From NCBI RefSeq assembly GCF_002367995.1, contig NZ_AP018207.1, positions 4,885,938 to 4,949,937 on the forward strand: 64,000 nt of DNA, in the 5' to 3' direction. This document shows positions 20,033 through 29,011 of the stretch, piece by piece (position 1 is the first letter of the stretch; each line of letters starts with the position of its first letter). The position numbers and the translations under genes were made by a program. The stretch is from Calothrix brevissima NIES-22 (GTDB lineage: Bacteria; Cyanobacteriota; Cyanobacteriia; Cyanobacteriales; Nostocaceae). Below the pieces are notes generated by a model, which saw only the letters and a program-made list of their open reading frames with translations, had not been told where the DNA came from and searched no databases.

Positions 20033-20410
20033 ATGAAGGTATTCGATAATACCACAAAAAGAATTTTCTTGGCAAGCTGGGTATCTATTAACCAAGCAGA
20101 AGCTACTAATACCCCAGTAAACCAGCTGCCACATCCTGCTACTAAGTCTTCTGGCGATATCCTCCAGCCCCTACGACAAAAAGTAGACAGCATTCAAGTA
20201 CGCGATCGCAAATTAGCGCACCGCTTGTGTCAGTTAATCCCGGCTCAGTGTCCTTTTGAGCGTGATGTCAAGTTATTTGGCAAGACTTTATTTCATATTC
20301 CGCCAATGTGTAAGCTGAATCCTTTATATGAAGAAGTAGTTGGCTTACGTTTCCGGGCGTTATGCTATCTAGCTGATGAATGTGGAGAGGATATTTCTCA
20401 GTACTGTTAG
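20033..20410 (+). CDS. Mo-dependent nitrogenase C-terminal domain protein
   Basis: 125 residues matching the small cyanobacterial family called Mo-nitro_C (Mo-dependent nitrogenase, C-terminal). The core runs from about 48 to 123: VRDRKLAHRLCQLIPAQCPFERD, then IPPMCKLNPLYEEVVGLRFRALCYL. Conserved Cys at LCQLIPAQC, MCKLNP and CYLADEC are visible. Despite the name, members are stand-alone proteins and a role in nitrogenase is not shown by this sequence; no nif gene is nearby. The start at 20033 has AGAGGAG at good spacing. Confidence 0.75.
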   Translation: MKVFDNTTKRIFLASWVSINQAEATNTPVNQLPHPATKSSGDILQPLRQKVDSIQVRDRKLAHRLCQLIPAQCPFERDVKLFGKTLFHIPPMCKLNPLYEEVVGLRFRALCYLADECGEDISQYC

Positions 20411-21065
20411 GGGCTAGGGACTAGGAGCTAGAGAAGAGAGATTTTCTGGTGATTAGTTGATTTGTAAGTTGCAAGTTATTATTTCTCAAATCTGAGTCAA
20501 TAAATTAAACAAGAGTCCAGAATTCAAGCAAGCTGCTAGTTAATTCTGGACTCTTGAGCAATTTGATACCAATTTGAAAACAGAATGCGACAGATGGTAG
20601 GGGCATGGCACATTGGTGTCAACTTAAGCTAAAAGCTATATACGGCGCGTGTTGTACAAAAACTTTCGCCCTCATCCCCTAACCCCTTCTCCCCCAGGAG
20701 AAGGGGAATTAAATCTCTTACTCCCCTCTCCCGGTGGGAGAGGGGTTGGGGGTGAGGGCAAAAACCTTGCTACAAAGAGGGTTTCACGTTAAGTTGACAC
20801 GTAGGGGCATGGCAATGCCCCTACGTGTCAACTTGATCTAGAAATAGCTTTACTCTAAGCTTCCTAATCCGCCTGAGAATTCATTCTCAGGCTAATAGCC
20901 CAAGTCTACTGAAGTAGACTCAAGATTTTGAGGATATTTAGTCATCTTCAGATGACTTTGGCTATTAGCAAGGAACTTCAGTTCCTTGCTGTAAGCGGCT
21001 TTAGTGTTAAGTTGACACCAATGGGCATTGCCATGCCCTCTAGAATATATTAATTGCCGCTCAGA
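20411..21065. repeat. Mosaic of nested inverted repeats
   Basis: 655 bp without a gene. GGGCATGGCA...GGTGTCAACTTAA at 20601-20627 is matched inverted at 21008-21038, and again twice in the middle (20787-20832), so two fold-back units lie end to end. Inside the first is a long GC-rich fold-back, 20668-20759 (GCCCTCATCCCCTAACCCC against GGGGTTGGGGGTGAGGGC). Inside the second are four short hairpins in a row, annotated separately. This looks like layered insertions of non-autonomous elements. Confidence 0.75.
20871..20990. repeat. Row of four hairpins with TTC/TGAA loops
   Basis: Arms: GCCTGAGAAT (20871-20892), AGTCTAC (20903-20920), AGTCATCT (20940-20957) and AGCAAGGAACT (20967-20990). Three have a two-base TC loop and one a TGAA loop. 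GCTAATAGCC at 20891 pairs with GGCTATTAGC at 20960, nesting the middle two. The stems differ in sequence but share loop and spacing. Confidence 0.75.
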
Positions 21066-23069
21066 CTAATTTTTGATCCGCCTTACTTGCCATTTTTGAA
21101 TAGCTTCTTGCGCATCTTCATAAGCAGATGTCATCTCTGGGATTAAAGCCGCAGTTTCAATTGCTGCATTCAGTTCCCCTTTGACAGCACGATTTTTTGC
21201 CAAATCCAAAATTTTCTCGCTCCATTGATTGATGGATTTTTGCGCAACATCGAAGCCTGGTTGTCCTGGCGGAACTTTCTTGGCTACTTCAATAGCACGA
21301 TTATATGTAGATGCTTGTCCTGGTCTAATTAAAGCATTAGCGGCATCTAAGACAGTTTTATTACTGACATACTGCTTGGCTTCTAGTCGCCATTGGTTAA
21401 TCAGTGCTTGGGCTTTGGGATACAGTTCTTCTTCTTTAGTAATTAATTGTGCCGCAGCGATCGCATTTGCATACTGTTTTTGTTGGGCGCGACCTTCTGC
21501 TAAATCTAAAATCATCCGACTCCAGATTTTAATGTCTTCTTGGGCTTGTTCGTAAAGCGGTTCCCCTGATTGTATTTTCCGCGCAGTAGCGATCGCTAAA
21601 CTTAAATCGCTGGCTTGAGTTTCCCGCAAAGACATTTTCGCCAAGTCCAATACAGCTTTATTGCGCTGTTGCGATTCGGAATTCGCAACTGTGGCTGTAG
21701 ATTTAGCTGTGGGTGATGGTTTTGGCGATTGAGTTGGTGGTGTTGGGTTAGTAGAATTCGAGACTGCGGTAGTATTGGGCAAATTAGTTAGGTCTTTCGC
21801 CTCATTAGTCGCCGTATTAGCCGATGTGGTCAATACTTGAGACGTTTTCAATCTGGTTTGATTGCGGAGAAAAACTACTGCAACTAAACCTAAGATTAAT
21901 AAACTTCCTCCTAGCCACCACAAAAGCTGGCTCCAAAATGATTTTTTTACCTGAGTCCCAGGTGCTTGAGAAATAAAACCTGAGGAAGAAGCGGGAAGAG
22001 ACTGTTCCTCATTACTCGTCGGTGACGCAGCTGGGAGTACCTGGGATTGCTTTTGTGTCACTGATTGGGAAGCTACATTCCCCCCAAACCCTTGGGCTGC
22101 TTGATTTGGAGATTTCTGGCTGACGGCTGTAAATTGTGGCGGCTTTCCTGGGGGAGATTTGGGACTGATAGTAGTTTCTAACCCAGAAATTGCTTGATTA
22201 TTGCTCGTTGTTTGAACTTTTGTGGCAGTTTTGGCAGAATTCGCAGTGAGAGAAGGTGCTGCACGGGCTACCGCAAAAGATTCTTCAGGAAAAATCACGT
22301 TTCCTACATCGCTTCTAGCTGGTGTAATTTTGCTGCGCAATGGCGGTAAAATTACTTGCTGCGGCGATGGTACAACCGCAACGGGGTTTTGTGCTGGTCG
22401 CCAATGATGCTGACATAATTCTGGGGTGAGTATGCTCAGTTGATTGACTAAATTCCCCAGGTTACTACCATGTCCAGAAGCTAAAGCTTGTAATAATGCT
22501 GCGGTGAAGAATCCATTACCTAGTTCTCGGCTTTCGTGGGAAAATTGCTCTGGTTGGCAAGAAAGAATTGTTGCTAATTGTAGCTCTTGAGCCAGTTCGA
22601 GAGTTTCTTGACCAACGGGAGCATCAGCTTGGGTACCAAAAGCGCGGTTGATATCCAGGATGAGCATTACATTTAACTCAGTTAGCTGCAAACTCTGTAA
22701 GAGCGATCGCAATTCTATGCCAGTTTCCTGAACTAAATCGGGATTTCCCTCGACCGGCATTAAATAATCTTGTCCCTTGTAGTTAATGGCATAGCCGCTA
22801 AAGAATAACCAAAGATAGTCCTGTGGTTGCCAATAATTTGCGGCTAAATCCTCTAATAACAGCAGGATATTCTCGCGCGTCGGATAAGTAGATTTGTCTC
22901 TCATTATCGGTGGCGAGGTATCCGTCATCAGTAGGCAGTTTTGCGGTAAAAAACCTGCCTCTGTAGCCAAAAAGTCTTTCAGCGCTTCGGCATCGGCTTG
23001 AGCGCAACTTAAAGGTTGAAATAAATGATATTGATTGATGCCAATAGTAATCGCCCAGTAATTTACCAT
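21066..23069 (-). CDS. Caspase-domain protein with dead catalytic dyad (pseudo-orthocaspase)
   Basis: 667 residues from ATG 23069 (MVNYWAITIGINQY), preferred to an upstream TTG at 23120. Residues 1-220 are a caspase/metacaspase p20 fold. At the catalytic His the family has SGHG, but here it reads FFSGYA (Tyr93). At the catalytic Cys the family has D-x-C, but here it reads LDINRAF (Asn141). So the protease is very probably inactive. A Pro/Ser/Gln-rich linker (260-375) leads to one membrane segment (380-401). After a second low-complexity stretch, the C-terminus carries about four helical repeats with the pattern A-x-x-I...Y-x-x-A-Q-x-x-I-x-x-W. The p20 side is probably cytoplasmic and the repeats on the other face. 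Function is unknown; a scaffold or decoy role is inference. Confidence 0.85.
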   Translation of the reverse strand: MVNYWAITIGINQYHLFQPLSCAQADAEALKDFLATEAGFLPQNCLLMTDTSPPIMRDKSTYPTRENILLLLEDLAANYWQPQDYLWLFFSGYAINYKGQDYLMPVEGNPDLVQETGIELRSLLQSLQLTELNVMLILDINRAFGTQADAPVGQETLELAQELQLATILSCQPEQFSHESRELGNGFFTAALLQALASGHGSNLGNLVNQLSILTPELCQHHWRPAQNPVAVVPSPQQVILPPLRSKITPARSDVGNVIFPEESFAVARAAPSLTANSAKTATKVQTTSNNQAISGLETTISPKSPPGKPPQFTAVSQKSPNQAAQGFGGNVASQSVTQKQSQVLPAASPTSNEEQSLPASSSGFISQAPGTQVKKSFWSQLLWWLGGSLLILGLVAVVFLRNQTRLKTSQVLTTSANTATNEAKDLTNLPNTTAVSNSTNPTPPTQSPKPSPTAKSTATVANSESQQRNKAVLDLAKMSLRETQASDLSLAIATARKIQSGEPLYEQAQEDIKIWSRMILDLAEGRAQQKQYANAIAAAQLITKEEELYPKAQALINQWRLEAKQYVSNKTVLDAANALIRPGQASTYNRAIEVAKKVPPGQPGFDVAQKSINQWSEKILDLAKNRAVKGELNAAIETAALIPEMTSAYEDAQEAIQKWQVRRIKN

Positions 23070-23262
23070 CCCCTCTGTGTCGCTTCTTGTTTGCTTGAAA
23101 TTGCTGTTGGCTTTGCCCAAAAAACAAAGTTAACCTATGTCTTATAGTCTAGGAGATTCTTATCGTCACCCTGATATTATGTGATTTTTATTACATAAAA
23201 TAGCCGGAAATTACTTTCACTCAATTTAAATTAAAGATTCTGTAGACAGGAGCGAAAAAATC

Positions 23263-23727
23263 ATGAGTAGAAGTGTTGCTCATCAACTATCATCGATCAT
23301 TTCCTTTTCAGTTATTAGCCAAATTGCCAGAAAAATCCGGATAGTTCAGTTAGGAGTTTTGCTATTTTCGGCGGTTCCGGTGTGGTTTGCTTATGAGGCG
23401 ATCGCCCCGCAGATGGTAAGAGCTTACACAGCCAGAGTTGACTTGGCAATCGATCGACTACCAGAGGAAAATTACGAAACCATACTCAGAAGGGCAGAAG
23501 CAGTAGCCAGAGCCGCAGCTCAAAGGAGCTTCGACCAAGATATTTTAGTTACAGATGTATCCGTAATTGTCTCCGTACAAAGTCTAGGAGCGATCGCCCC
23601 AGTTTTAGCCTTAGAAGTAACTCGTCAACAATGGCGTACTCGTCCCGATGCGCAACGTTGGGCAACTTATTTTAAAACAGCGCGATCGCTTCTGTTATTT
23701 GACCCCAAGCCCACAGAGAAAAAGTAG
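23263..23727 (+). CDS. Conserved hypothetical membrane-anchored protein
   Basis: 154 residues, not assigned to a named family. One hydrophobic segment at about 29-50 (IVQLGVLLFSAVPVWFAYEAIA) is followed by a soluble part of about 100 residues with ETILRRAEAVARAAAQRSF and VTDVSVIVSVQSLGAIAPVLALEV. The latter has alternating strand character. AGGAG at 23249-23253 is 9 bases before the ATG. It is divergent from the caspase-like gene and followed directly by GGACAAGGA nonamer repeats. Confidence 0.65.
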   Translation: MSRSVAHQLSSIISFSVISQIARKIRIVQLGVLLFSAVPVWFAYEAIAPQMVRAYTARVDLAIDRLPEENYETILRRAEAVARAAAQRSFDQDILVTDVSVIVSVQSLGAIAPVLALEVTRQQWRTRPDAQRWATYFKTARSLLLFDPKPTEKK

Positions 23728-23741
23728 GGAAGAGAGACAAA

Positions 23742-23795
23742 GGGGACAAGGAGGACAAGGGGGACAAGGAGGACAAGGGAGACAAGGGGGACAAG
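23742..23795. repeat. Nonamer tandem repeat (GGGGACAAG type, 6 copies)
   Basis: Six 9-bp units of the form G-R-G-G-A-C-A-A-G. The same nonamer family recurs at 43717-43758, 44591-44644, 55139-55178, 61407-61478 (complement) and 46970-47010 (complement), always between genes. Confidence 0.85.
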
Positions 23796-24016
23796 GAATT
23801 TTAGATTTTAAATTTGCAATTGTGGATTCCAATCTAAAATCCGTCTTGAAAAGTTTGCTCAACGGGGGGAACCCCCGCACGCAACTTTTCGCAAAATCCA
23901 AAATTGTTTCAATGCCCCATGCCCCATGCCCTATGCCCAATTCCCATTTTTATGTTGCCAGTGTCAATTGATGGCTTAGAATAAAAAGGTTGTCAAGAAT
24001 TGCGATATCCGCTATC

Positions 24017-24193
24017 ATGGCTGTTCCAAAGAAGAAAACATCTAAGTCTAAAAGAGATAAACGCCGAGCTAACTGGAGACATAAAGCTGCTGTTGAAGCG
24101 CAAAAAGCTCTTTCACTAGGTAAGTCGATTTTGACTGGACGCTCTACATTTGTCTACCCAACTGCTGAAGAAGAAGAAGAAGCAGAAGACTAA
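24017..24193 (+). CDS. rpmF: 50S ribosomal protein L32
   Basis: 58-residue ribosomal protein starting [20 protein letters not shown] and continuing [21 protein letters not shown], the cyanobacterial/plastid L32 pattern. The C-terminal zinc-ribbon cysteines of many bacterial L32 proteins are absent; the tail is acidic (EEEEEAED), as is normal for this lineage. The frame is open further upstream, but the ATG at 24017 gives the expected N-terminus. It is followed 32 bases later by a terminator-like hairpin. Confidence 0.95.
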   Translation: MAVPKKKTSKSKRDKRRANWRHKAAVEAQKALSLGKSILTGRSTFVYPTAEEEEEAED

Positions 24194-24225
24194 TAATAAT
24201 GTCGATAGTTAAGAAAGGCACGAAC

Positions 24226-24250
24226 AGCGCTGTTAAGTTGGCGCTTTTTC
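24226..24250 (+). terminator. Probable terminator of rpmF
   Basis: AGCGC (24226-24230) and GCGCT (24241-24245) form a short stem around a 10-base loop, followed by TTTTC. The stem is weak (5 bp), but position and T run fit. Confidence 0.5.
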
Positions 24251-24490
24251 GTTGCTTTTCTCATGGCATTATCCATACATAGTTATAGTTAATTGGACAA
24301 TCTCCATTAACTATTGCCTATGGGTGATGAGCAAATAATTTATCGAAATTAAGCTATCTGTAGTTTCTGGATTTTTAGTATTCTGCGCAATTGATATTTT
24401 TTATCCTTTTTGAGTAGCGCAGATGCTCAAATCCTTAGAAAATTATCTCAAGAAAACCAATTATCTTGAAAAATTAATTTTTCTGAGATT

Positions 24491-25084
24491 ATGTTAGGAA
24501 AATTTTTTCAGAAACCAGAGCAAGAAGATAACGAACGGGTTCCGCCTGGTCAATATTTGGCTAAAGGCTTTCCCGTTTTAACTTATGGTGCAACACCAAA
24601 GATAAATATAGAAGAATGGGAATTTAAAGTTTGGGGTTTAGCCAAACCTGCTACTTTTACTTGGGCAGATTTTATGGCTTTACCTCAATCTGAATTCACC
24701 GCAGATTTTCACTGTGTGACGCGCTGGTCTAAACTTGATGTTAAATGGACTGGAATTAAAGTTACAGACTTTATGAGTTTGTTAGAGGTTGATCCCCAAG
24801 CAGTTCATGTAATGGAACATTGCTATGGTGGCTACACTACTAACATCTCAATGGCAGATTTTGTCCGGGAAGAAAATTTCTTTGCTTTTCAACTATTTGG
24901 TGAACCTTTACCAGCAGAACATGGCGGGCCGATGCGCTCAGTTGTTCCCCATCTTTATGCTTGGAAAAGTGCTAAGTGGATTAATGGGTTAGAGTTTCTC
25001 AAGAGTGAAGAACTGGGTTTTTGGGAACGTAATGGTTATCACCAACGGGGTGAACCTTGGGCGGAAGAAAGGTATAGTTACTAA
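24491..25084 (+). CDS. Molybdopterin-binding oxidoreductase (sulfite oxidase/MsrP-like domain)
   Basis: 197-residue stand-alone molybdopterin domain of the sulfite oxidase family. The Mo-ligand Cys75 sits in DFHCVTRWS, and HGGPMRSVVPHLYAWKSAKW is the family active-site loop. There is no twin-arginine signal, transmembrane segment, heme or dimerisation domain, so it looks cytosolic and lacks the partner parts of MsrP (YedY) or plant sulfite oxidase. The substrate is unknown. It begins right after an AT-rich 240-bp gap and stands alone. Confidence 0.85.
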   Translation: MLGKFFQKPEQEDNERVPPGQYLAKGFPVLTYGATPKINIEEWEFKVWGLAKPATFTWADFMALPQSEFTADFHCVTRWSKLDVKWTGIKVTDFMSLLEVDPQAVHVMEHCYGGYTTNISMADFVREENFFAFQLFGEPLPAEHGGPMRSVVPHLYAWKSAKWINGLEFLKSEELGFWERNGYHQRGEPWAEERYSY

Positions 25085-25283
25085 TTCGTAATTCGTAATT
25101 CGTAATTAATAAGAATTGCTGAGAAATAGTCTAAAAAAACACTACCGAGCATGTCAATTTTTTGGCTGGGTAGTATCTTTGTATTTGCGAAAATTTATGA
25201 CATTAATATTGTTTTCATCCGCTTTGTAGGTACGCACTCTGAATACGATAACGTAGATGCGGCAACAATTTGAGGTAATGTGT

Positions 25284-25691
25284 ATGCTCGAACTCCGACC
25301 AATCCGAAATGAAGCTGATTATCGTGCTGCACTTGATGAAATAGAAAGATTATTCGATGCAGAACCTAATACAATAGAGTGCGAAAAGCCCTTCGGGCAT
25401 GGCTTCGCTTACCGCTTAGAAATTTTAACAACGCTAGTAGAAGCATACGAACAACAACACTATCCAATTGCAGCACCAGAACCAATAGAAGCTATTTTGT
25501 ACTATCTTGAATCTCGTGGTTTATCTACTCACGATTTAGAACCTATTATTGGAAGTCTGGAAGAGGTTGCAGCAATTTTAAATCGCCAGCAACCACTAAC
25601 ATTAGAGATGATTCGGCGTTTAAATCAACAATTGGGAATTCCTGCTGATGTGTTGATTCAACCATACTCTCTCATGAAAAATTCAGCTTAA
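25284..25691 (+). CDS. HigA-like antitoxin/transcriptional regulator (solitary)
   Basis: 135 residues. RPIRNEADYRAALDEIERLFDAEP opens the protein, and EAILYYLESRGLSTHDLEPIIGS through LNQQLGIPADVLIQPY forms the XRE-type helix-turn-helix, as in HigA antitoxins. ATG 25284 follows GAGG (25272-25275); in-frame ATGs at 25257 and 25278 are alternatives. No HigB toxin frame is present on either side. Residues encoded by 25381-25415 (CEKPFGHGFAYR) do not fit the family and coincide with a palindromic dispersed repeat inserted in frame. Confidence 0.75.
   Translation: MLELRPIRNEADYRAALDEIERLFDAEPNTIECEKPFGHGFAYRLEILTTLVEAYEQQHYPIAAPEPIEAILYYLESRGLSTHDLEPIIGSLEEVAAILNRQQPLTLEMIRRLNQQLGIPADVLIQPYSLMKNSA
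25381..25415. repeat. Small dispersed repeat inserted in frame in the antitoxin gene
   Basis: GCGAAAAGCCCTTCGGGC and the following ATGGCTTCGCTTACCGC form the AGCCCTTCGGGC / GGCTTCGC palindromic pattern seen in several intergenic repeats of this genome. It replaces a family stretch of only a few residues and keeps the reading frame. Confidence 0.6.
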
Positions 25692-25708
25692 TGCAAAATG
25701 TGAATTAA

Positions 25709-27091
25709 TTAACCCAGGAATCGCTTGAGGAAAGCTAACTTTCCTTGATAGGGAGCGTAACGCCAATTTAAATCAAATAAAAACGAGTTTTGCAAGACGC
25801 TTTTGCGGTGGGAAAAGGTGTCAAAACTAGCTTTCCCGTGATAACTACCAATACCACTATCACCCACACCGCCAAATGGTAAAGATGAAACACCATATTG
25901 CATGATTGTATCGTTAAGACAAACCCCACCGGATGTTGTTTCCTGCAAAATACGCTGTTGGAGATTTTTGTTTTGCGAAAATAAGTATAAAGCTAGGGGT
26001 TTGGGTCGAGAGTTAATTAGGGCGATCGCTTCTTTGATGTCATCATATTCAATAATGGGTAAAATCGGCCCAAAAATCTCTTCCTGCATAATTGCATTAT
26101 CTAAAGAAACGTTCTCAAGCAGCGTGGGAGCTATGTAACGTTCTGCCGGGTTCGTTTCTCCACCAATGATAACTTCACCATTGTTTAGAAGATTTACTAA
26201 TCTATCAAAGTGTTTTGCAGAGATAATACGAGCATAATCAGGACTAGTTTCTGGGTTATCTCCATAAAATTCTTTGATAGTTTTCTTTAGCCCATCTACT
26301 AAATTTGTTTTAATTTTTTTATCAACTAAAATATAGTCAGGGGCGATACAAGTTTGTCCAGCATTTACAAATTTACCCCAAATAATCCGCTTGATGGTGT
26401 GTTCTAAATTAATTTCCGTATCTACAATACAAGGGCTTTTACCGCCTAATTCTAAAGTAACTGGTGTAAGGTGTTTTGCTGCTGCTTCCATGACAATTCT
26501 GCCGACATTTGTACCACCAGTAAAAAAGATATAATCAAATTTTTCTGCTAACAGATTTTGGCTGGTTTCTACACCACCTTCTATCAGTGCAATATATGCT
26601 GGATCAAAATATTTAGCAATTATCCCAGCCAGCAAACTAGAGGTATGAGGCGCAAGTTCTGAAGGTTTGAGAATTGTACAATTTCCCGCCGCGATCGCAC
26701 CAACTAAAGGCCCAATCATTAAATTAAATGGATAGTTCCAAGGGCCGATAATTAAAACTACTCCTAAAGGATCTGGATAAATTTTAGCTGAGTATTGCAA
26801 AAATTCTAGAGGAACTGCGGCTTTTTGCGGCTTAGTCCAAGTTTTGATATGCTTAATTGCGTAATCAATTTCTTTATATACTAAAATTTCTGTAGCATAA
26901 GCTTCAAATTCTGGTTTATTTAAATCGGCTTTTAATGCTTGAATTATTGCTTGTTCATTTTCCAGAACTGCTTGTTTCAAAATTTTAAGTTGTTCAATCC
27001 GAAAAGCAACATCTTTAGTTTTACCAGTTTGAAAAAATTCGCGTTGTTTACGAATAATATCGTTGATAGAAATTGATGATTCAGTAATCAT
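25709..27091 (-). CDS. Aldehyde dehydrogenase (class 3 / fatty-aldehyde type)
   Basis: NAD(P)-dependent oxidation of an aldehyde to its acid. 460 residues from ATG 27091; an upstream start at 27127 would add an unlikely peptide. The catalytic Cys is in NAGQTCIAPDY, the general base Glu in LELGGKSP, and the cofactor loop is FFTGGTNVGRIV. Length and the LPFGGVGDSGIGSYHG end fit the ALDH3 branch. In cyanobacteria a member of this branch (AldE) oxidises alkanals and apocarotenals; that assignment here is plausible but unproven. It is a single gene. Confidence 0.88.
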   Translation of the reverse strand: MITESSISINDIIRKQREFFQTGKTKDVAFRIEQLKILKQAVLENEQAIIQALKADLNKPEFEAYATEILVYKEIDYAIKHIKTWTKPQKAAVPLEFLQYSAKIYPDPLGVVLIIGPWNYPFNLMIGPLVGAIAAGNCTILKPSELAPHTSSLLAGIIAKYFDPAYIALIEGGVETSQNLLAEKFDYIFFTGGTNVGRIVMEAAAKHLTPVTLELGGKSPCIVDTEINLEHTIKRIIWGKFVNAGQTCIAPDYILVDKKIKTNLVDGLKKTIKEFYGDNPETSPDYARIISAKHFDRLVNLLNNGEVIIGGETNPAERYIAPTLLENVSLDNAIMQEEIFGPILPIIEYDDIKEAIALINSRPKPLALYLFSQNKNLQQRILQETTSGGVCLNDTIMQYGVSSLPFGGVGDSGIGSYHGKASFDTFSHRKSVLQNSFLFDLNWRYAPYQGKLAFLKRFLG

Positions 27092-27189
27092 GTTTTTTAA
27101 AGAGGCTAGGCAAGGGAAGGAGGACAAGAGAGATAATTATACAGACAAGGGTTCATCGCGTCTCTAACAAATGACAAATGACAAATGAC

Positions 27190-28335
27190 TCATATTTTTA
27201 TAGGTAGCATAACAATAAATACACTACCTTTACCCAACTCAGATTTAACTAAAATATTGCCTTGATGAGCTTCAACAATTCGCCGGGAAAGATACAGTCC
27301 TAAGCCACTACCAGAACTCTTGTGACTTCCTTGACGAAAACGCTCAAATAATGTAGTTTTTTCTTCAGGTGAAATACCGGGGCCTGTGTCTTCTACTTCA
27401 ACAATTAGGAATTCACTAAAAGCGGAATTTTCCACAGCATTTAAATACGACTTTTTGCTGCTTTGGGTTGTTGCACCAAGATGAATATTTACTGAGCCAG
27501 AATCGGTAAATTTTATGGCATTACCAATTAAGTTAGTAAATAAACGATGTAATTCTAAGCGATCGCCCATGACTGAATTGACGGTTAACTCTTGAGCAAT
27601 TTCTAAATTCATCGACAGTGATTTTGCTTCAGCTAAAGGTGTTAATTCCCCGACTACCTCCTCTAATAACTGGCGGAGGTTCACTGGTTGAAACGCCAAG
27701 GTTTTGCGACCAGCTTCAAAGCGATAAACTTCCAATAAGGTATTAACCATCGAAAGCAAGTTGGTATTGCTGCGCGCCATGATGGTGATTACTTCATGCA
27801 TTTGGGGAGATAAGGCTCCCAACGCACCCTGCTGAAACAGCATGAGTACGCGATCGGCGGCTACTAGGGGGGTGCGTAAGTCGTGGGTGAGACGGGAAAC
27901 AAAATCTTCGCGCTGGCGAGCAATTTCATCCCGTTCATCGATACTGTGTTTTAAGCGTAAGAGCGATCGCACCCTTGCTAATAATTCATCCACCGTCACA
28001 GGCTTGCGGATAAAATCATCAGCACCTAAATCTAATCCCTTAGCAACATTTGGCGCATCGTGAGCAGTAATCAGCAGTATGGGAATATATTGCTGCATAG
28101 CAGTATTTCCACGTATACGCCGAGTAACTTCGTAACCATCCATTCCCGGCATCATTAAATCCAGCAATACCAAATCACAAGGAGATGCTTCTAATTGTGA
28201 TAAAGCCGACGCACCATTTTCTGCTGTGCTAACGGTGTAGCCTTCTTCCTCCAAAATAGTTTTGATTAAAAACACATTATCTGGAGAATCATCTACAACC
28301 AAAATTTTGTCAGAGCGAGAATTTTGTGAGTTCAT
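27190..28335 (-). CDS. Hybrid response regulator-histidine kinase
   Basis: 381-residue soluble two-component protein with the receiver first. REC spans 9-125 with acidic pocket Asp15/Asp16, phospho-acceptor Asp59 (LLDLMMPGMDG) and Lys111. HisKA follows with His151 in LTHDLRTPL. The HATPase domain has the N box LFTNLIGNAIKF, G1 EDTGPGISPEE and G2 SGSGLGLYLSRRIVE. There is no membrane span or sensor domain, so its input is presumably phosphoryl transfer from another kinase. No paired regulator is adjacent. Confidence 0.9.
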   Translation of the reverse strand: MNSQNSRSDKILVVDDSPDNVFLIKTILEEEGYTVSTAENGASALSQLEASPCDLVLLDLMMPGMDGYEVTRRIRGNTAMQQYIPILLITAHDAPNVAKGLDLGADDFIRKPVTVDELLARVRSLLRLKHSIDERDEIARQREDFVSRLTHDLRTPLVAADRVLMLFQQGALGALSPQMHEVITIMARSNTNLLSMVNTLLEVYRFEAGRKTLAFQPVNLRQLLEEVVGELTPLAEAKSLSMNLEIAQELTVNSVMGDRLELHRLFTNLIGNAIKFTDSGSVNIHLGATTQSSKKSYLNAVENSAFSEFLIVEVEDTGPGISPEEKTTLFERFRQGSHKSSGSGLGLYLSRRIVEAHQGNILVKSELGKGSVFIVMLPIKI

Positions 28336-29011
28336 GTAGCGGGTCTCGGTAAAATTTCCGGTTTGTAATATTAGATATATTTATATCAATTTTAGTTAAC
28401 CTTCTCTGGAATAAAGATTATTTACTTAAAAGCTGCAATAGATTTTTTTATTTTATCTTATATAAAATTTACTAGTTTTTCATAGGTAAATAATTACTTG
28501 CTAATTTAACTATTTTGGGTTAAATTTTCAAACTAAATGGGTAGCTAGTTGATATATCGTAAACATTTTGACATTTGAACATAGACACAGGTTTAGCTGC
28601 GAAAGTAAGCCTTGAGCCTGTGCCATATTCTCCTTATTTGAGACTAATCATTAATTTCTGAATGACTCTCTTGTATGGATTCAGGTAGATATTTTATAGG
28701 TTTTTTGAGCAAAACCCAATTGAGATACAGTGCTAGAACCTGCATTTTCAGGAATTGGTTCAGGCGTTGATAGTTATTATCCTTCAAAACCCAAGCCCAG
28801 AATTTTTCCAGCAGTAAGATTATCTAGGGTTTGCTGAAATTCGTCTGTGGAAGGAATTGCGTAGACGCAAAGCGGCTTGTCGTTCGCGCAGCGTCTCGAA
28901 GAGAAGACATCGCACTCTCACCACAAAACAGGCGATCGCCACTTTACTATTAAATTAATTATCACTTTCTTGGCGTGGATCTTCTTGGGGAGGATGCCAA
29001 CCAACTTGCAC
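28336..29011. other. Intergenic region with gene debris
   Basis: About 675 bp. The left half is AT-rich and probably promoter DNA for the kinase. From 28808 on it holds a fragment related to the end of the Rpn-family gene, then a palindromic repeat (about 28861-28910, GTAGACGC...GCGTCTC), then a second duplicated fragment at 28911-28939. Confidence 0.6.
28779..28861 (-). pseudogene. C-terminal remnant of an Rpn-family gene
   Basis: On the minus strand this encodes AIPSTDEFQQTLDNLTAG, then a few more residues and a stop. The intact gene ending at 29758 encodes AIPSTSEFQQLLDNLTTGE. At DNA level 28808-28861 agrees with 29765-29818 at about 45 of 54 positions. Nothing upstream of it continues the gene; a palindromic repeat follows instead. 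Confidence 0.65.

Noticed and set aside
20033..20410. Nitrogenase structural gene
   Set aside because: Only the small Mo-nitro_C domain is present; the cofactor ligands and size of NifD/NifK are absent and there is no nif context.
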